This document shows positions 17,611-25,845 of a stretch of 64,000 bases of DNA, piece after piece. The notes under the pieces were generated by a model that did not search any database, had not been told where the DNA came from, and was given only the letters and a program-made list of their open reading frames with translations. The translations under genes were made by a program, and so were the position numbers. This DNA is from Flavobacterium galactosidilyticum (lineage in GTDB: Bacteria; Bacteroidota; Bacteroidia; Flavobacteriales; Flavobacteriaceae): NCBI RefSeq assembly GCF_020911945.1, contig NZ_CP087135.1:1910001-1974000 (forward strand), given 5' to 3'. How positions within the stretch are numbered: the first letter of the stretch is position 1; every line of letters begins with the position of its first letter.

Positions 17611-18717
17611 ATGAATGCAGCTTTCACAACAGGAAAGGAACTTCAAAAAATGGATCCCGTTTTTGGACAAATGTCATTTGATGATCACGAGCAAATTGTA
17701 TTTTGCAACGACAAAGATACGGGTTTAAAAGCAATTATTGGTATTCATAATTCAGTAATGGGGCCAGCTTTAGGAGGTACACGAATGTTTAATTATGCTA
17801 ATGAGTGGGAAGCACTAAATGATGTTTTGCGTCTTTCGAGAGGAATGACTTTTAAAGCGGCGATTACTGGATTGAATATTGGTGGGGGCAAAGCCGTTAT
17901 TATTGGCGATGCTAAAACTCAGAAAACACCAGAATTAATGCGGAAATTTGGTGAGTTTGTTCATTCATTAAGCGGAAGATATATTACTGCTGAGGATGTA
18001 GGGATGGAAACCAGCGATATGGACATCGTTAGAGACGTTACACCTTATGTTACTGGAATTTCTGAAGCAAGAGGTGGCTCTGGAAATCCTTCTCCAGTTA
18101 CAGCTTACGGTGTTTATATGGGAATGAAAGCAGCTGCAAAACAACAGTTTGGTTCAGATGTTTTAAGCGGAAAAAAAGTGTTAGTTCAAGGAATTGGACA
18201 CGTGGGCGAAACTTTAGTAGATTATTTGACTAAAGAAGGAGCGATTGTAACTATTGCAGATATCAACGAAGAAAAATTAAATGAAGTAAGTGCAAAGTAT
18301 CACGCTGAAATTTATAGAGGTGAAGATTTATACACCGCTGATGTTGATATTTATGCACCTTGTGCTATGGGAGCGACTTTAAATGATAACACTGTTCATA
18401 AAATAAAAGCGAAAGTAATTGCTGGAGCAGCTAACAATCAATTGGCTGACGAAAATGTTCACGGTGCAATTCTACAAGAAAGAGGGATTCTATATGCACC
18501 AGATTTCTTGATTAATGCTGGTGGAATTATAAATGTATATGCAGAATTAGCGCATTATGATAAAGCGGAAATTATGCGTAAGACAGAAAATATCTATAAT
18601 ACTACTTTAGAAATATTTGATTTTGCCATTGCTAATAAGATTACAACGCATAAGGCTGCTTTGACAATTGCTCAAAACCGTATTGCTCGAAGAAAATTAG
18701 AGAACAGTAAAAAATAG
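17611..18717 (+). CDS. ldh: Leucine dehydrogenase
   Basis: A 368-residue Glu/Leu/Phe/Val dehydrogenase, the normal length for leucine dehydrogenase. Catalytic lysines appear in GMTFKAAITGLN (Lys82) and GGGKAVIIGD (Lys94). The NAD-binding fold starts at VLVQGIGHVGETL, and the FLINAGGIINVYAE segment is typical of the Leu branch. It oxidatively deaminates branched-chain amino acids to 2-oxo acids, feeding catabolism or branched fatty-acid synthesis. It is monocistronic by context. A TAAATTTG -7 box is visible at 17553-17560. Confidence 0.92.
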   Translation: MNAAFTTGKELQKMDPVFGQMSFDDHEQIVFCNDKDTGLKAIIGIHNSVMGPALGGTRMFNYANEWEALNDVLRLSRGMTFKAAITGLNIGGGKAVIIGDAKTQKTPELMRKFGEFVHSLSGRYITAEDVGMETSDMDIVRDVTPYVTGISEARGGSGNPSPVTAYGVYMGMKAAAKQQFGSDVLSGKKVLVQGIGHVGETLVDYLTKEGAIVTIADINEEKLNEVSAKYHAEIYRGEDLYTADVDIYAPCAMGATLNDNTVHKIKAKVIAGAANNQLADENVHGAILQERGILYAPDFLINAGGIINVYAELAHYDKAEIMRKTENIYNTTLEIFDFAIANKITTHKAALTIAQNRIARRKLENSKK

Positions 18718-19118
18718 TTTTTAGTGTGGCAATGGTCTATAAATATCTGTGAAAAAGATTTTATGAAATTGCATTGAAAAAAAAGTTATAAAATAGTTTA
18801 GCCACGAATTACGCTATTTTTCACAAATTAAATTAAAACTTCATTATTAGATTCGTGAAGCTCTTATTTTAGTCTTTGGAATTGCGAGAATTGTGAAATT
18901 CGTGGTAACTATTTTTTTTAGCATTTGAGGCAATAGTAGTAAAAGTTGCTCTTGAAGAACGATCCTAACATTAGCAGCATAAAATAAGTTGGTAGTCTTT
19001 TTTTTGTATTGAATACTAAAATCTGAAGAGTCAGTGCTAAAAAATAAATTGGTATATATTTTATTTTAAAAAAGGAAATGATTATTTTTGCACGCTAATT
19101 AATAAAAGTTCTTACAAG
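18718..19118. other. Non-coding gap with CACGAATT repeats
   Basis: About 400 bases without a credible gene. It holds CCACGAATT (18802-18810) and its inverse AATTCGTGG (18897-18905), with a further ATTCGTGAA at 18851. Related CACGAATT/CACAGATT text occurs at 34770-34825 and in degraded form near 55950-55995. This looks like a low-complexity repeat family of Flavobacterium intergenic DNA. Confidence 0.5.
19083..19090 (+). promoter_or_regulatory. -7 promoter box, nusB
   Basis: TATTTTTG fits TAnnTTTG, 29 bases before the GTG start of nusB. No -33 box is seen at normal spacing. Confidence 0.35.
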
Positions 19119-20063
19119 GTGGTAAATAGAAGACACATTCGCGTTAAAGTTATGCAGTCCATTTATGCGATGCATCAAAGCGGTTCAGATAATCTAGAGA
19201 AAGAAGAAAAATTTCTTTTTTACAGTATCGATAATATTCAAGATTTATACCTTATTATGCTTTCTTCGCTAATTGAAATATGTAAAACAGAAACTATCTT
19301 TTTACATAAATCAAGTCTTAAGCATCTTGCAACTCCTGAGGAGCGTACTCCAAACGAGAAATTTATCAAAAATCAAATTTTTCAAATTCTTTCCGAAAAC
19401 AACTCATTAAGTATTGCGCTTGAAAACCGTAAAATCAATAATTGGACTTTAAATGACGATTATATTTTATTGCTTTTAACTGATATTAAGGCGAGCAAAT
19501 TGTACGCTGATTATATGAGTAATTCAGTAAATACATTTGAAGAAGACAGACAATTTATTGTTGATTTGTTTATGGAAGTTATTGTTCCAAACGAGAAATT
19601 GTATGACTATTTAGAAGATGATAAATTGACTTGGGTTGATGATATTCCGCTAGTAAATACGCATATCATTAAGCAATTGAAAGCAATTAAATCTGGAGAA
19701 AATGACAATTTCAGAGTGCCAAAATTATACAAAGACAATGAGGATAAGGATTTCGTGAAAGATTTGTTTAGAAAAACAGTTTTGAACGAAAAAGAATTAG
19801 CTAAAGAGTATTTAGACAAAACTCCAAACTGGGATAGCGAAAGGATTGCAGAAATCGATACAATTATCCTTAAAATGGCAATTTGTGAATTTTTGAAATT
19901 CCCATCGATTCCGGTAAAAGTAACGCTTAACGAATATTTAGAAGTTGCAAAAGAGTATTCTACCCCAAAAAGTAGTATTTTTATCAACGGAATTTTAGAT
20001 AATTTAGTAAAAGAACTTCAAGCCAGTAAAAGAATTATTAAAGCTGGTCGTGGTTTAATGTAA
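19119..20063 (+). CDS. nusB: Transcription antitermination factor NusB
   Basis: A 314-residue NusB, far longer than the roughly 140 residues of E. coli. It keeps the RNA-binding N terminus (VNRRHIRVKVMQSIYAMHQ) and the C-terminal core (WDSERIAEIDTIILKMAICE, then KVTLNEYLEVAKEYSTPKSS and FINGILDNL). The insertion of about 150 residues between them is usual for Bacteroidetes NusB. It binds boxA with NusE during rRNA transcription. The start is GTG; no ATG fits. It is followed by yajC after 30 bases, probably on one transcript. Confidence 0.93.
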   Translation: MVNRRHIRVKVMQSIYAMHQSGSDNLEKEEKFLFYSIDNIQDLYLIMLSSLIEICKTETIFLHKSSLKHLATPEERTPNEKFIKNQIFQILSENNSLSIALENRKINNWTLNDDYILLLLTDIKASKLYADYMSNSVNTFEEDRQFIVDLFMEVIVPNEKLYDYLEDDKLTWVDDIPLVNTHIIKQLKAIKSGENDNFRVPKLYKDNEDKDFVKDLFRKTVLNEKELAKEYLDKTPNWDSERIAEIDTIILKMAICEFLKFPSIPVKVTLNEYLEVAKEYSTPKSSIFINGILDNLVKELQASKRIIKAGRGLM

Positions 20064-20093
20064 TAATTAATAAATAAAAAGAGAATTAAAATT

Positions 20094-20366
20094 ATGGAAC
20101 AATTAACTCAATTTGCACCGTTTATATTAATGTTTGTGGTGATCTATTTCTTTATGATTAGACCACAACAAAAAAGAGCAAAAAGTGAAAAAGAATTTGA
20201 AAGCGCTTTAAAAGTAGGTGATAAAATCATCACAAAAAGCGGTCTTCATGGAAAAGTTTCTGAATTAGCTGATACAACAGTTGTTGTTGAAACGATGTCA
20301 GGAAAATTAAAAATGGAGCGTTCAGCAATTTCTATGGAAATGAGTGCTGCACTAGCAAAGAAATAA
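20094..20366 (+). CDS. yajC: Preprotein translocase subunit YajC
   Basis: A 90-residue YajC with one N-terminal transmembrane helix (about 8-24, APFILMFVVIYFFM) followed at once by IRPQQKRAK and the conserved LKVGDKIITKSGLHGKV. It is part of the SecDF-YajC holotranslocon at the inner membrane. It lies 30 bases after nusB and ends at a clear terminator. Confidence 0.95.
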   Translation: MEQLTQFAPFILMFVVIYFFMIRPQQKRAKSEKEFESALKVGDKIITKSGLHGKVSELADTTVVVETMSGKLKMERSAISMEMSAALAKK

Positions 20367-20385
20367 TAAAGTAATACCAGTTTTT

Positions 20386-20427
20386 AAATCCCGAATTCCG
20401 ATTGTTATAATTGGAATTTGGGATTTT
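20386..20427 (+). terminator. Terminator of nusB-yajC
   Basis: The stem AAATCCCGAATTCC (20386-20399) with GGAATTTGGGATTT (20413-20426) has one G-T pair and a T-rich tail. It abuts the end of the degraded glutamate synthase-like copy on the other strand. Confidence 0.85.
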
Positions 20428-20434
20428 TATTTTT

Positions 20435-21124
20435 ATCTGCTCCTAATGCTATTGCTTTACGAACGGAATAGCCAGAAATAATTTTGCCACTACCTAATTA
20501 CACGTATTTTAGTTCTATCGTAACGAACTAGTGTTTTGTTGACGAAAATCAGCGCAGGTTCATATGGGATTTCTAAACCATCGACAAATTCTAGTGGTCC
20601 TACTCCTGTTCCATCAACAGTAATAAAATTGGGATAGCAGTTTTGAGCAATCATTCCTTGACAGATATTTTCAAATTCACTGGTTTTACCAATGCATAGC
20701 TTGAAACCAATTGGCTTACCATTTGAAAGTTTACGCAGTGTAGCAACAAATTCTATCAAACCTTTACTATCTGAAAATGCTGAATGACCTGAAGGGGAAA
20801 ACATAGTTGTATGTGGCTGTACGCCTCTTGTTTTAGTAATTTGTTCTCTGTTTTTCGCTGCAGGTAAAACTCCTCGTGACCTGGTTTAGCATCTTGCGAT
20901 AATTTTATTTCTATCATTTTTACTACGGGAAAATTAGATTTATTCGCAAGCTTATCTTTTTTAAATCCACCGTTTTCATTACGACAACCGAAATATCCAG
21001 TTCCTATTTGCCAAGTTACATCACCTCCTTGCTGGTGAAATTGAGTCAATCCTCCTTCGCCAGTATTATGACAGAAATTGCCTTTTTTGGCGAAAGCAAC
21101 TGCTGTGTTTGTATTGCTTATATT
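20435..21124 (-). pseudogene. Degraded glutamate synthase-like copy
   Basis: A remnant matching roughly residues 150-400 of the intact gene at 12809-14362. The first frame has GNFCHNTGEGG, GGDVTWQIGTGYFGC and LSQDAKPGHEE. It then shifts frame near 20860-20880 and continues as FSPSGHSAFSDSKGLIEF and NGKPIGFKLCIGK. The GGTGAAP motif is reduced by deletion to GTGVGPLEF, and a second disruption precedes GSGKIISGY. Both ends are missing. It is a pseudogene of an ancient paralogue rather than a recent copy, since identity is only moderate. Confidence 0.88.
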
Positions 21125-21153
21125 TTCAATTTTTTTCTAGTTCTAAACTGTAT

Positions 21154-21951
21154 TTAACTAAAACGCAAACGTACGTAAACGTGTTTAATTCCTCTTTTTT
21201 CAGAATCTCTTTCGTCAATTTCTAAAATATCAGTTAATGATTTAAGCATTGGCGTTAATTTAGCAAAACCATAATTTCGTGGATCAAATTCTGGTTTTCT
21301 CTTGACGATAAGGTTTCCTACATCTCCTAGAAATGCCCAACCATCATCATCACAAATATCTTCGATTGTAGTTTCAATAAGTTCGATTGTTTGCGTATCT
21401 ATTTTGTTTAGCGATTTTTCAACTGGTTTTTCGACTAATTTTTCAACTGGTTTTCCTGCTGGTTTCTTCGTATCAGCAGCAGACTTTTTAGCTTTTTTCT
21501 TGATTGCGCCATCTAAAACTTCGATATAAATAAAACGATCACAGGCAACAATAAAAGAATTAGGTGTTTTTTGTTCTCCAATACCAATGACTTTCATGCC
21601 TGATTCTCTCAAGCGAATTGCCAGTCGGGTAAAATCAGAATCACTAGAAACGATACAAAAGCCATCTACTTTATCAGAATACAATAAATCCATGGCGTCA
21701 ATAATCATTGCTGAATCTGACGAGTTTTTACCTACTGTATAACTATATTGTTGGATGGGAGTGATGGCATGTTCTAGTAAAACACTTTTCCAGCCACCAG
21801 CATTTGGTTTGGTCCAATCTGCATAAATCCTTTTGGTAGTAGGAGTTCCATATTTAGCAATTTCTTCCATCATTCCTTTTACGTTGCTATATGGAACATT
21901 GTCAGCATCAATGAGAACGGCAAGTTTTAATTCTTTTGTATCTTGTGACAT
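21154..21951 (-). CDS. NYN/PIN-like nuclease with C-terminal OST-HTH domain
   Basis: A 265-residue protein. The NYN (LabA/DUF88) domain covers about 8-145 with acidic residues in LIDADN (Asp15, Asp17), SSDSAMIIDAMD (Asp79, Asp85) and VSSDSDFTRLA (Asp104, Asp106), fitting a metal-dependent RNase site. A Lys/Pro/Val/Glu repeat linker (about 155-185) leads to an OST-HTH/LOTUS-type domain (about 190-262, with GWAFLGDVGNLIVKR and YGFAKLTPMLKSL). LOTUS domains bind RNA. The cellular target is unknown. It is alone on its strand. Confidence 0.85.
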   Translation of the reverse strand: MSQDTKELKLAVLIDADNVPYSNVKGMMEEIAKYGTPTTKRIYADWTKPNAGGWKSVLLEHAITPIQQYSYTVGKNSSDSAMIIDAMDLLYSDKVDGFCIVSSDSDFTRLAIRLRESGMKVIGIGEQKTPNSFIVACDRFIYIEVLDGAIKKKAKKSAADTKKPAGKPVEKLVEKPVEKSLNKIDTQTIELIETTIEDICDDDGWAFLGDVGNLIVKRKPEFDPRNYGFAKLTPMLKSLTDILEIDERDSEKRGIKHVYVRLRFS

Positions 21952-22011
21952 ATTAATCGTATTGAGTATATTTGTTCAAATATACAAAGTTTATTATTTA
22001 AATCGGTCTTT

Positions 22012-22112
22012 TAGCCCTGATCGCAACGGCATCCTTTTATGCCATCCTTGGGCATGTTTAAGTAATCTTTGGTGTGGCATAAAAGATATAGTGTAGAGCA
22101 GGAAATAGCTCC
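22012..22112 (+). repeat. Palindromic intergenic element, copy B
   Basis: A 101-base element starting TAGCCCTGATCG and ending AGCAGGAAATAGCTCC. Its core is ATCC followed by TTTTATGCCA (22035-22044), pairing perfectly with TGGCATAAAA (22075-22084), then GATATAG. It matches copy A (4651-4726) in order and in flanking words, but has a different paired stem and a longer loop. It lies in the divergent gap ahead of the alpha-oxoamine synthase gene. Confidence 0.65.
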
Positions 22113-22179
22113 TGATACTCATTGTGATAACTACTAAAAAATAAATTTGGTTTCAAGTCTTTTATAAGATTTAAATAAT

Positions 22180-22187
22180 TAATTTTG
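22180..22187 (+). promoter_or_regulatory. -7 promoter box, alpha-oxoamine synthase gene
   Basis: TAATTTTG matches TAnnTTTG, 36 bases before the start codon at 22224. It lies downstream of palindromic element B, so the element would not be in this transcript. Confidence 0.4.
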
Positions 22188-22223
22188 CAACTTCTTAAAA
22201 TTAGAATTATTACTTGATATATT

Positions 22224-23486
22224 ATGGTAAAAGATTTATTCGAAAGAATTCAAAACAATAAAGGACCTCTAGGGAAATGGGCTTCGCAAGCAGAAGGCTA
22301 TTTTGTGTTTCCTAAATTAGAAGGTGATTTAGGTCCACGAATGAAGTTTCAGGGTAAAGAAGTTCTGAACTGGAGTTTGAATGATTATTTAGGACTTGCA
22401 AATCATCCCGAAGTACGCAAAGCTGATGCTGATGCTGCGCTAGAGTACGGTGCTGCTGCCCCAATGGGAGCGCGTATGATGAGTGGTCAGACTAAATATC
22501 ACGAGCAATTAGAGAATGAGTTAGCTGCTTTTGTAATGAAAGAATCAGCTTATTTATTGAATTTTGGTTACCAAGGAATGGTTTCTATCATTGACGCTTT
22601 GGTTACTAAAAATGATGTAATTGTTTATGATGTTGATGCTCACGCATGTATTATTGATGGAGTTCGTTTACACATGGGTAAGCGTTTTACTTATCGTCAT
22701 AATGATGTAGAAAGCATGGAAAAAAACTTGCAACGTGCTACAAAATTAGCTGAAGAAACTGGTGGAGGAATTTTATTCATCACTGAAGGTGTTTTTGGAA
22801 TGCGTGGACAACAAGGAAAACTGAAAGAAGTTGTTGCTATGAAGCAAAAGTATAATTTCCGTTTGCTAGTTGATGATGCACATGGTTTTGGTACTCTAGG
22901 TGAAACTGGTGCTGGAGCAGGTGAAGAGCAAGGAGTTCAGGATGATATTGATGTTTATTTTTCGACTTTTGCAAAATCGATGGCTAATATTGGTGCTTTT
23001 GTAGCAGCTGATAAAGACGTAATTGATTACTTAAAATACAATATGCGTTCTCAAATGTTTGCTAAATCATTACCTATGATTCAAACAATTGGATCATTGA
23101 AACGTTTGCAAATGTTGCGTGACAACCCAGGTTTGAAAGATAAATTATGGGAAAATGTAAATGCATTACAAAGCGGTTTAAGAACTAAAGGATTTAATAT
23201 TGGCGATACTAATACTTGTGTTACTCCTGTATATCTTGAAGGAAGTGTTCCTGAAGCAATGGTTATGGTAAATGATTTAAGAGAAAACTACGGTATTTTC
23301 TTGTCTATTGTAATTTATCCTGTTATTCCAAAAGGAATGATTTTATTAAGAGTAATTCCTACAGCTTCACATACGCTTGCGGATATTGACCAAACACTTA
23401 CTGCTTTTGAAGCGATTCGTGAAAAGTTAGTAAATGGTACTTATAAAGAAATTGCGTCAAGAACTACAGTTGATTTAGATGCATAA
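22224..23486 (+). CDS. Alpha-oxoamine synthase (SPT/KBL-like)
   Basis: A 420-residue PLP enzyme of the alpha-oxoamine synthase group. The substrate-pocket His lies in DAHACIIDG (His140), DDAHGFGTLGE follows (217-227), and the PLP lysine is Lys251 in STFAKSMANIG. It condenses an amino acid with an acyl thioester. Candidates are serine palmitoyltransferase or the cysteate acyltransferase of sulfonolipid synthesis, since Flavobacteria make both sphingolipid-like and sulfonolipids; 2-amino-3-ketobutyrate ligase is also possible. The FAKSMANIG lysine region differs from textbook SPT and KBL. No pathway partner is adjacent. Confidence 0.8.
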   Translation: MVKDLFERIQNNKGPLGKWASQAEGYFVFPKLEGDLGPRMKFQGKEVLNWSLNDYLGLANHPEVRKADADAALEYGAAAPMGARMMSGQTKYHEQLENELAAFVMKESAYLLNFGYQGMVSIIDALVTKNDVIVYDVDAHACIIDGVRLHMGKRFTYRHNDVESMEKNLQRATKLAEETGGGILFITEGVFGMRGQQGKLKEVVAMKQKYNFRLLVDDAHGFGTLGETGAGAGEEQGVQDDIDVYFSTFAKSMANIGAFVAADKDVIDYLKYNMRSQMFAKSLPMIQTIGSLKRLQMLRDNPGLKDKLWENVNALQSGLRTKGFNIGDTNTCVTPVYLEGSVPEAMVMVNDLRENYGIFLSIVIYPVIPKGMILLRVIPTASHTLADIDQTLTAFEAIREKLVNGTYKEIASRTTVDLDA

Positions 23487-23544
23487 TTTTATATTCTAAA
23501 AGTCATCTTAGATAAGGATGAAATTCGGAAATAGTTAAATAAGA

Positions 23545-23581
23545 AATCCAGTAAGCGAAAAGTTTACTGGATTTTTTTTTT
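23545..23581 (+). terminator. Terminator after alpha-oxoamine synthase gene
   Basis: The stem AATCCAGTAA (23546-23555) with TTACTGGATT (23565-23574) is followed by a run of T residues. Confidence 0.9.
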
Positions 23582-23622
23582 TGAGTTTTTTATATGAATA
23601 GAAGGGAATTCGTAGGATAGTA

Positions 23623-24363
23623 TTACTTCTTTTCACCAAGCCACCATCTTGGTTTAAATTTATATTTTGTCAACCCAAATTTTTTGATGGTGTGATTTCT
23701 GATGTGTTCTATTGCTTTGGCTTCTGAATCAGTGATGAATAAAAGTTTCATATCATCAGGACTGATACTTCCGCTATCCACCATTTTTTGAATATGACCG
23801 GTGAGTTCTTTGTGATATTCGGAATCGAAAATTACAATTGGAAAATCAGCAATAATTTTGTTTTGAACCAGAGTTAGCGCTTCAAACAATTCATCTAAGG
23901 TTCCCATTCCGCCGGGCATCACTACAAAAGCATACGAGTATTTTACTAAAAGCACTTTCCTCACAAAGAAAAAAGGGATGTAAATCCATTTGTGTAAATA
24001 AGGATTTGGTGATTGTTCTTGTGGAAGCACAATATTTATACCTACTGAGTATCCGCCAGCTTCATAAGCGCCTTTATTCGCTGCTTCCATGATTCCTGGT
24101 CCGCCGCCAGTCATTATTGTAAAACCTAAATTTGATATTCCAGCGCCTATTCTTTCAGCACTTTTATAATGATTAGTTTCGGGGCCAAATCGGGCTGAAC
24201 CAAAAATAGTTACGCATGGTCCAATAAAATGCATTTTTTGAAATGCTCTTATGAAGTGATAAAACACTTTAAATACAAAAGATAGATTTTTTAACCTAGT
24301 TAGTGGACCTCTTACAAATAAAGATTCTGATTTTGAAAGTCTAAATTGTGGATGGTTTTCCAT
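23623..24363 (-). CDS. LOG-family phosphoribohydrolase
   Basis: A 246-residue Rossmann-fold protein of the LOG/TIGR00730 family. Both signatures are present: TGGGPGIMEAANKGAYEAGG and PGGMGTLDELFEALTLVQ. Such proteins cleave ribose 5-phosphate from nucleoside monophosphates (LONELY GUY, PpnN). The cellular substrate here is not shown by the sequence. It is a single gene, co-directional with thioredoxin after a 93-base gap. Confidence 0.92.
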   Translation of the reverse strand: MENHPQFRLSKSESLFVRGPLTRLKNLSFVFKVFYHFIRAFQKMHFIGPCVTIFGSARFGPETNHYKSAERIGAGISNLGFTIMTGGGPGIMEAANKGAYEAGGYSVGINIVLPQEQSPNPYLHKWIYIPFFFVRKVLLVKYSYAFVVMPGGMGTLDELFEALTLVQNKIIADFPIVIFDSEYHKELTGHIQKMVDSGSISPDDMKLLFITDSEAKAIEHIRNHTIKKFGLTKYKFKPRWWLGEKK

Positions 24364-24456
24364 ACAAAGTACTGTAAGTGTTATTTATAAGTTGATAGTA
24401 TATGTAACAAATACATATTCATAAAAGCAATAGTTTGTGAGTCTTCTGAGCCCCAG

Positions 24457-24759
24457 TTATTTGTGACTTTTCTCTAAAATTACTCTTATGATTTCGTCCT
24501 TAGTCAATACGCCAGACTGCCTCCATAATTGTTTTCCTTCTTGGTACAGTATCATAGTAGGAACACCACGAACCTGGTATTTAGAAGCTATTTGTTGGTT
24601 TTTGTCTACATCAATTTTGATGATAGAAATGCGATCACCTAAATTGTCTTTTACCTCTTTTAAAATAGGTGCAAGCATTTTACATGGCCCACACCAAGTA
24701 GCAAAAAAGTCGATTAATACGGGTTTTTCCGAATTGATAATTGTATCGAAGTTACTCAT
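24457..24759 (-). CDS. trxA: Thioredoxin
   Basis: A 100-residue thioredoxin with the active site WCGPC (Cys23, Cys26) in FFATWCGPCKML and the cis-proline loop RGVPTMILY. No signal peptide is present, so it is cytoplasmic. Its start overlaps the stop of the DUF2892 gene by four bases (ATGA), so they are translationally coupled. In this sulfur-handling cluster it probably reduces persulfidated or oxidised thiols of the neighbouring enzymes; that role is inferred. Confidence 0.95.
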   Translation of the reverse strand: MSNFDTIINSEKPVLIDFFATWCGPCKMLAPILKEVKDNLGDRISIIKIDVDKNQQIASKYQVRGVPTMILYQEGKQLWRQSGVLTKDEIIRVILEKSHK

Positions 24760-24959
24760 CGTTTGTTGTATTTATGGTTAGGTACGGCGCAACCAGCAGG
24801 ACCACAGCCTAAGTTGAAAATTACTTGAACCAAGAAAAATGAACCAATACCAACGAAAATCCAATCTTTTAGAATGTAGGCTTGGCTAAATAAAAACACC
24901 GCAATAGCAAGACGAACGAATCGCATTAGATGCCAATTTGTAAATAGTATGTTTTTCAT
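24756..24959 (-). CDS. DUF2892 (YgaP-like) membrane protein
   Basis: A 67-residue protein with two hydrophobic helices (about 14-30 and 34-50) and a Cys-containing C-terminal GCGPAGCAV motif. It resembles the membrane tail of YgaP-type rhodaneses (DUF2892). The ATG at 24959 is preferred because the upstream extension overlaps the methyltransferase gene and is not family-like. The Cys pair may handle sulfane sulfur at the membrane. It lies between the methyltransferase and trxA. Confidence 0.85.
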   Translation of the reverse strand: MKNILFTNWHLMRFVRLAIAVFLFSQAYILKDWIFVGIGSFFLVQVIFNLGCGPAGCAVPNHKYNKR

Positions 24960-24990
24960 TTTATTCGTTTTTAAAACTGAACAGTTATTT

Positions 24991-25821
24991 TTAAATACTC
25001 TCCATTGTATATTTTGAGTCATAGGAAATTACGTCTCGCAGTATTTCAATTGCAATATCATTTTTACTACAAATAAGCACTTCTGTAAAATTGCTGTTGA
25101 TACTAGCATTAACAATTCCGTCTATGTCTAGAAATTTATCTGTAATTGTTTTTGCACAATTACTACAAGTGATACCTCCAAAATTATACAGCTTTACATT
25201 TATTTCACTATTCTTTTTTAACCCAATAAACAGTTCAGAATTTAACCTTGGAGTAGCTGAATTCAAGCAAGTGTCCATTTTTTCAAACTTAAAAGCTGCT
25301 GAAAATAGCTTTTCGTATTCCGATTTGCTTCCACCAAAAGGTGGACTTTTTTCAAATGATCTGTTGAATAGTAAACCTGCTAAAATCCCTTTTTCAACTA
25401 AAAGATCGTGCATTTTATAAACGTATTTTTGGCGTAAAGCCGGTGGCAATGCGCAGAAAAAAGTTTGCTCAATGATCAGATCATATTTTCCTTGATGATC
25501 AAAAAAATCGCCTAATACAATCGTAATATTCGTGTTATTTTTGAATCTATCCTTCAACGCAGCTACTAATGATGGAGCGATATCAATTACCGTAACATTA
25601 GTAAATCCCTGTTCTAAAAGATATTCTGCCTCATAGGTGTTACCGCATCCAGGTATTAAAATGGAACAGTTTTTATTTTCTAATTTATCAATATATTCTT
25701 TAATAGGCGGGGAAACAAAACCTAAATCCCAACCTATACTTTTCGATTGATATTGTGCTTCCCAATACGAAGCATCTATCGGATTTTCGCAAGAAATAAC
25801 ACAACAATTATTATCTTCCAT
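24991..25821 (-). CDS. TPMT-like methyltransferase fused to HMA domain
   Basis: A 276-residue two-domain protein. Residues about 15-200 form a class I SAM-dependent methyltransferase of thiopurine-methyltransferase type, with WEAQYQSKSIGWDLG, SAM motif I ILIPGCGNTYEA (54-65) and DLIIEQTFFCALPP. Residues about 206-276 form a heavy-metal-associated (HMA) domain with GITCSNC (216-222; Cys219, Cys222). The N terminus is Cys-rich (Cys6, Cys7, Cys11). TPMT relatives methylate sulfur, selenium or tellurium compounds, and HMA domains bind soft metals. Together they suggest detoxification of a metal or chalcogen, which is an inference. Typical family members end near residue 200, so the HMA tail is an extra domain. 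Confidence 0.85.
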   Translation of the reverse strand: MEDNNCCVISCENPIDASYWEAQYQSKSIGWDLGFVSPPIKEYIDKLENKNCSILIPGCGNTYEAEYLLEQGFTNVTVIDIAPSLVAALKDRFKNNTNITIVLGDFFDHQGKYDLIIEQTFFCALPPALRQKYVYKMHDLLVEKGILAGLLFNRSFEKSPPFGGSKSEYEKLFSAAFKFEKMDTCLNSATPRLNSELFIGLKKNSEINVKLYNFGGITCSNCAKTITDKFLDIDGIVNASINSNFTEVLICSKNDIAIEILRDVISYDSKYTMESI

Positions 25822-25845
25822 GGCACATATTTTTTCGCTTATTAT

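Noticed and set aside
22012..22112. Palindromic element B as a riboswitch of the alpha-oxoamine synthase gene
   Set aside because: The best -7 box for that gene lies downstream of the element, and copy A is in an unrelated operon.
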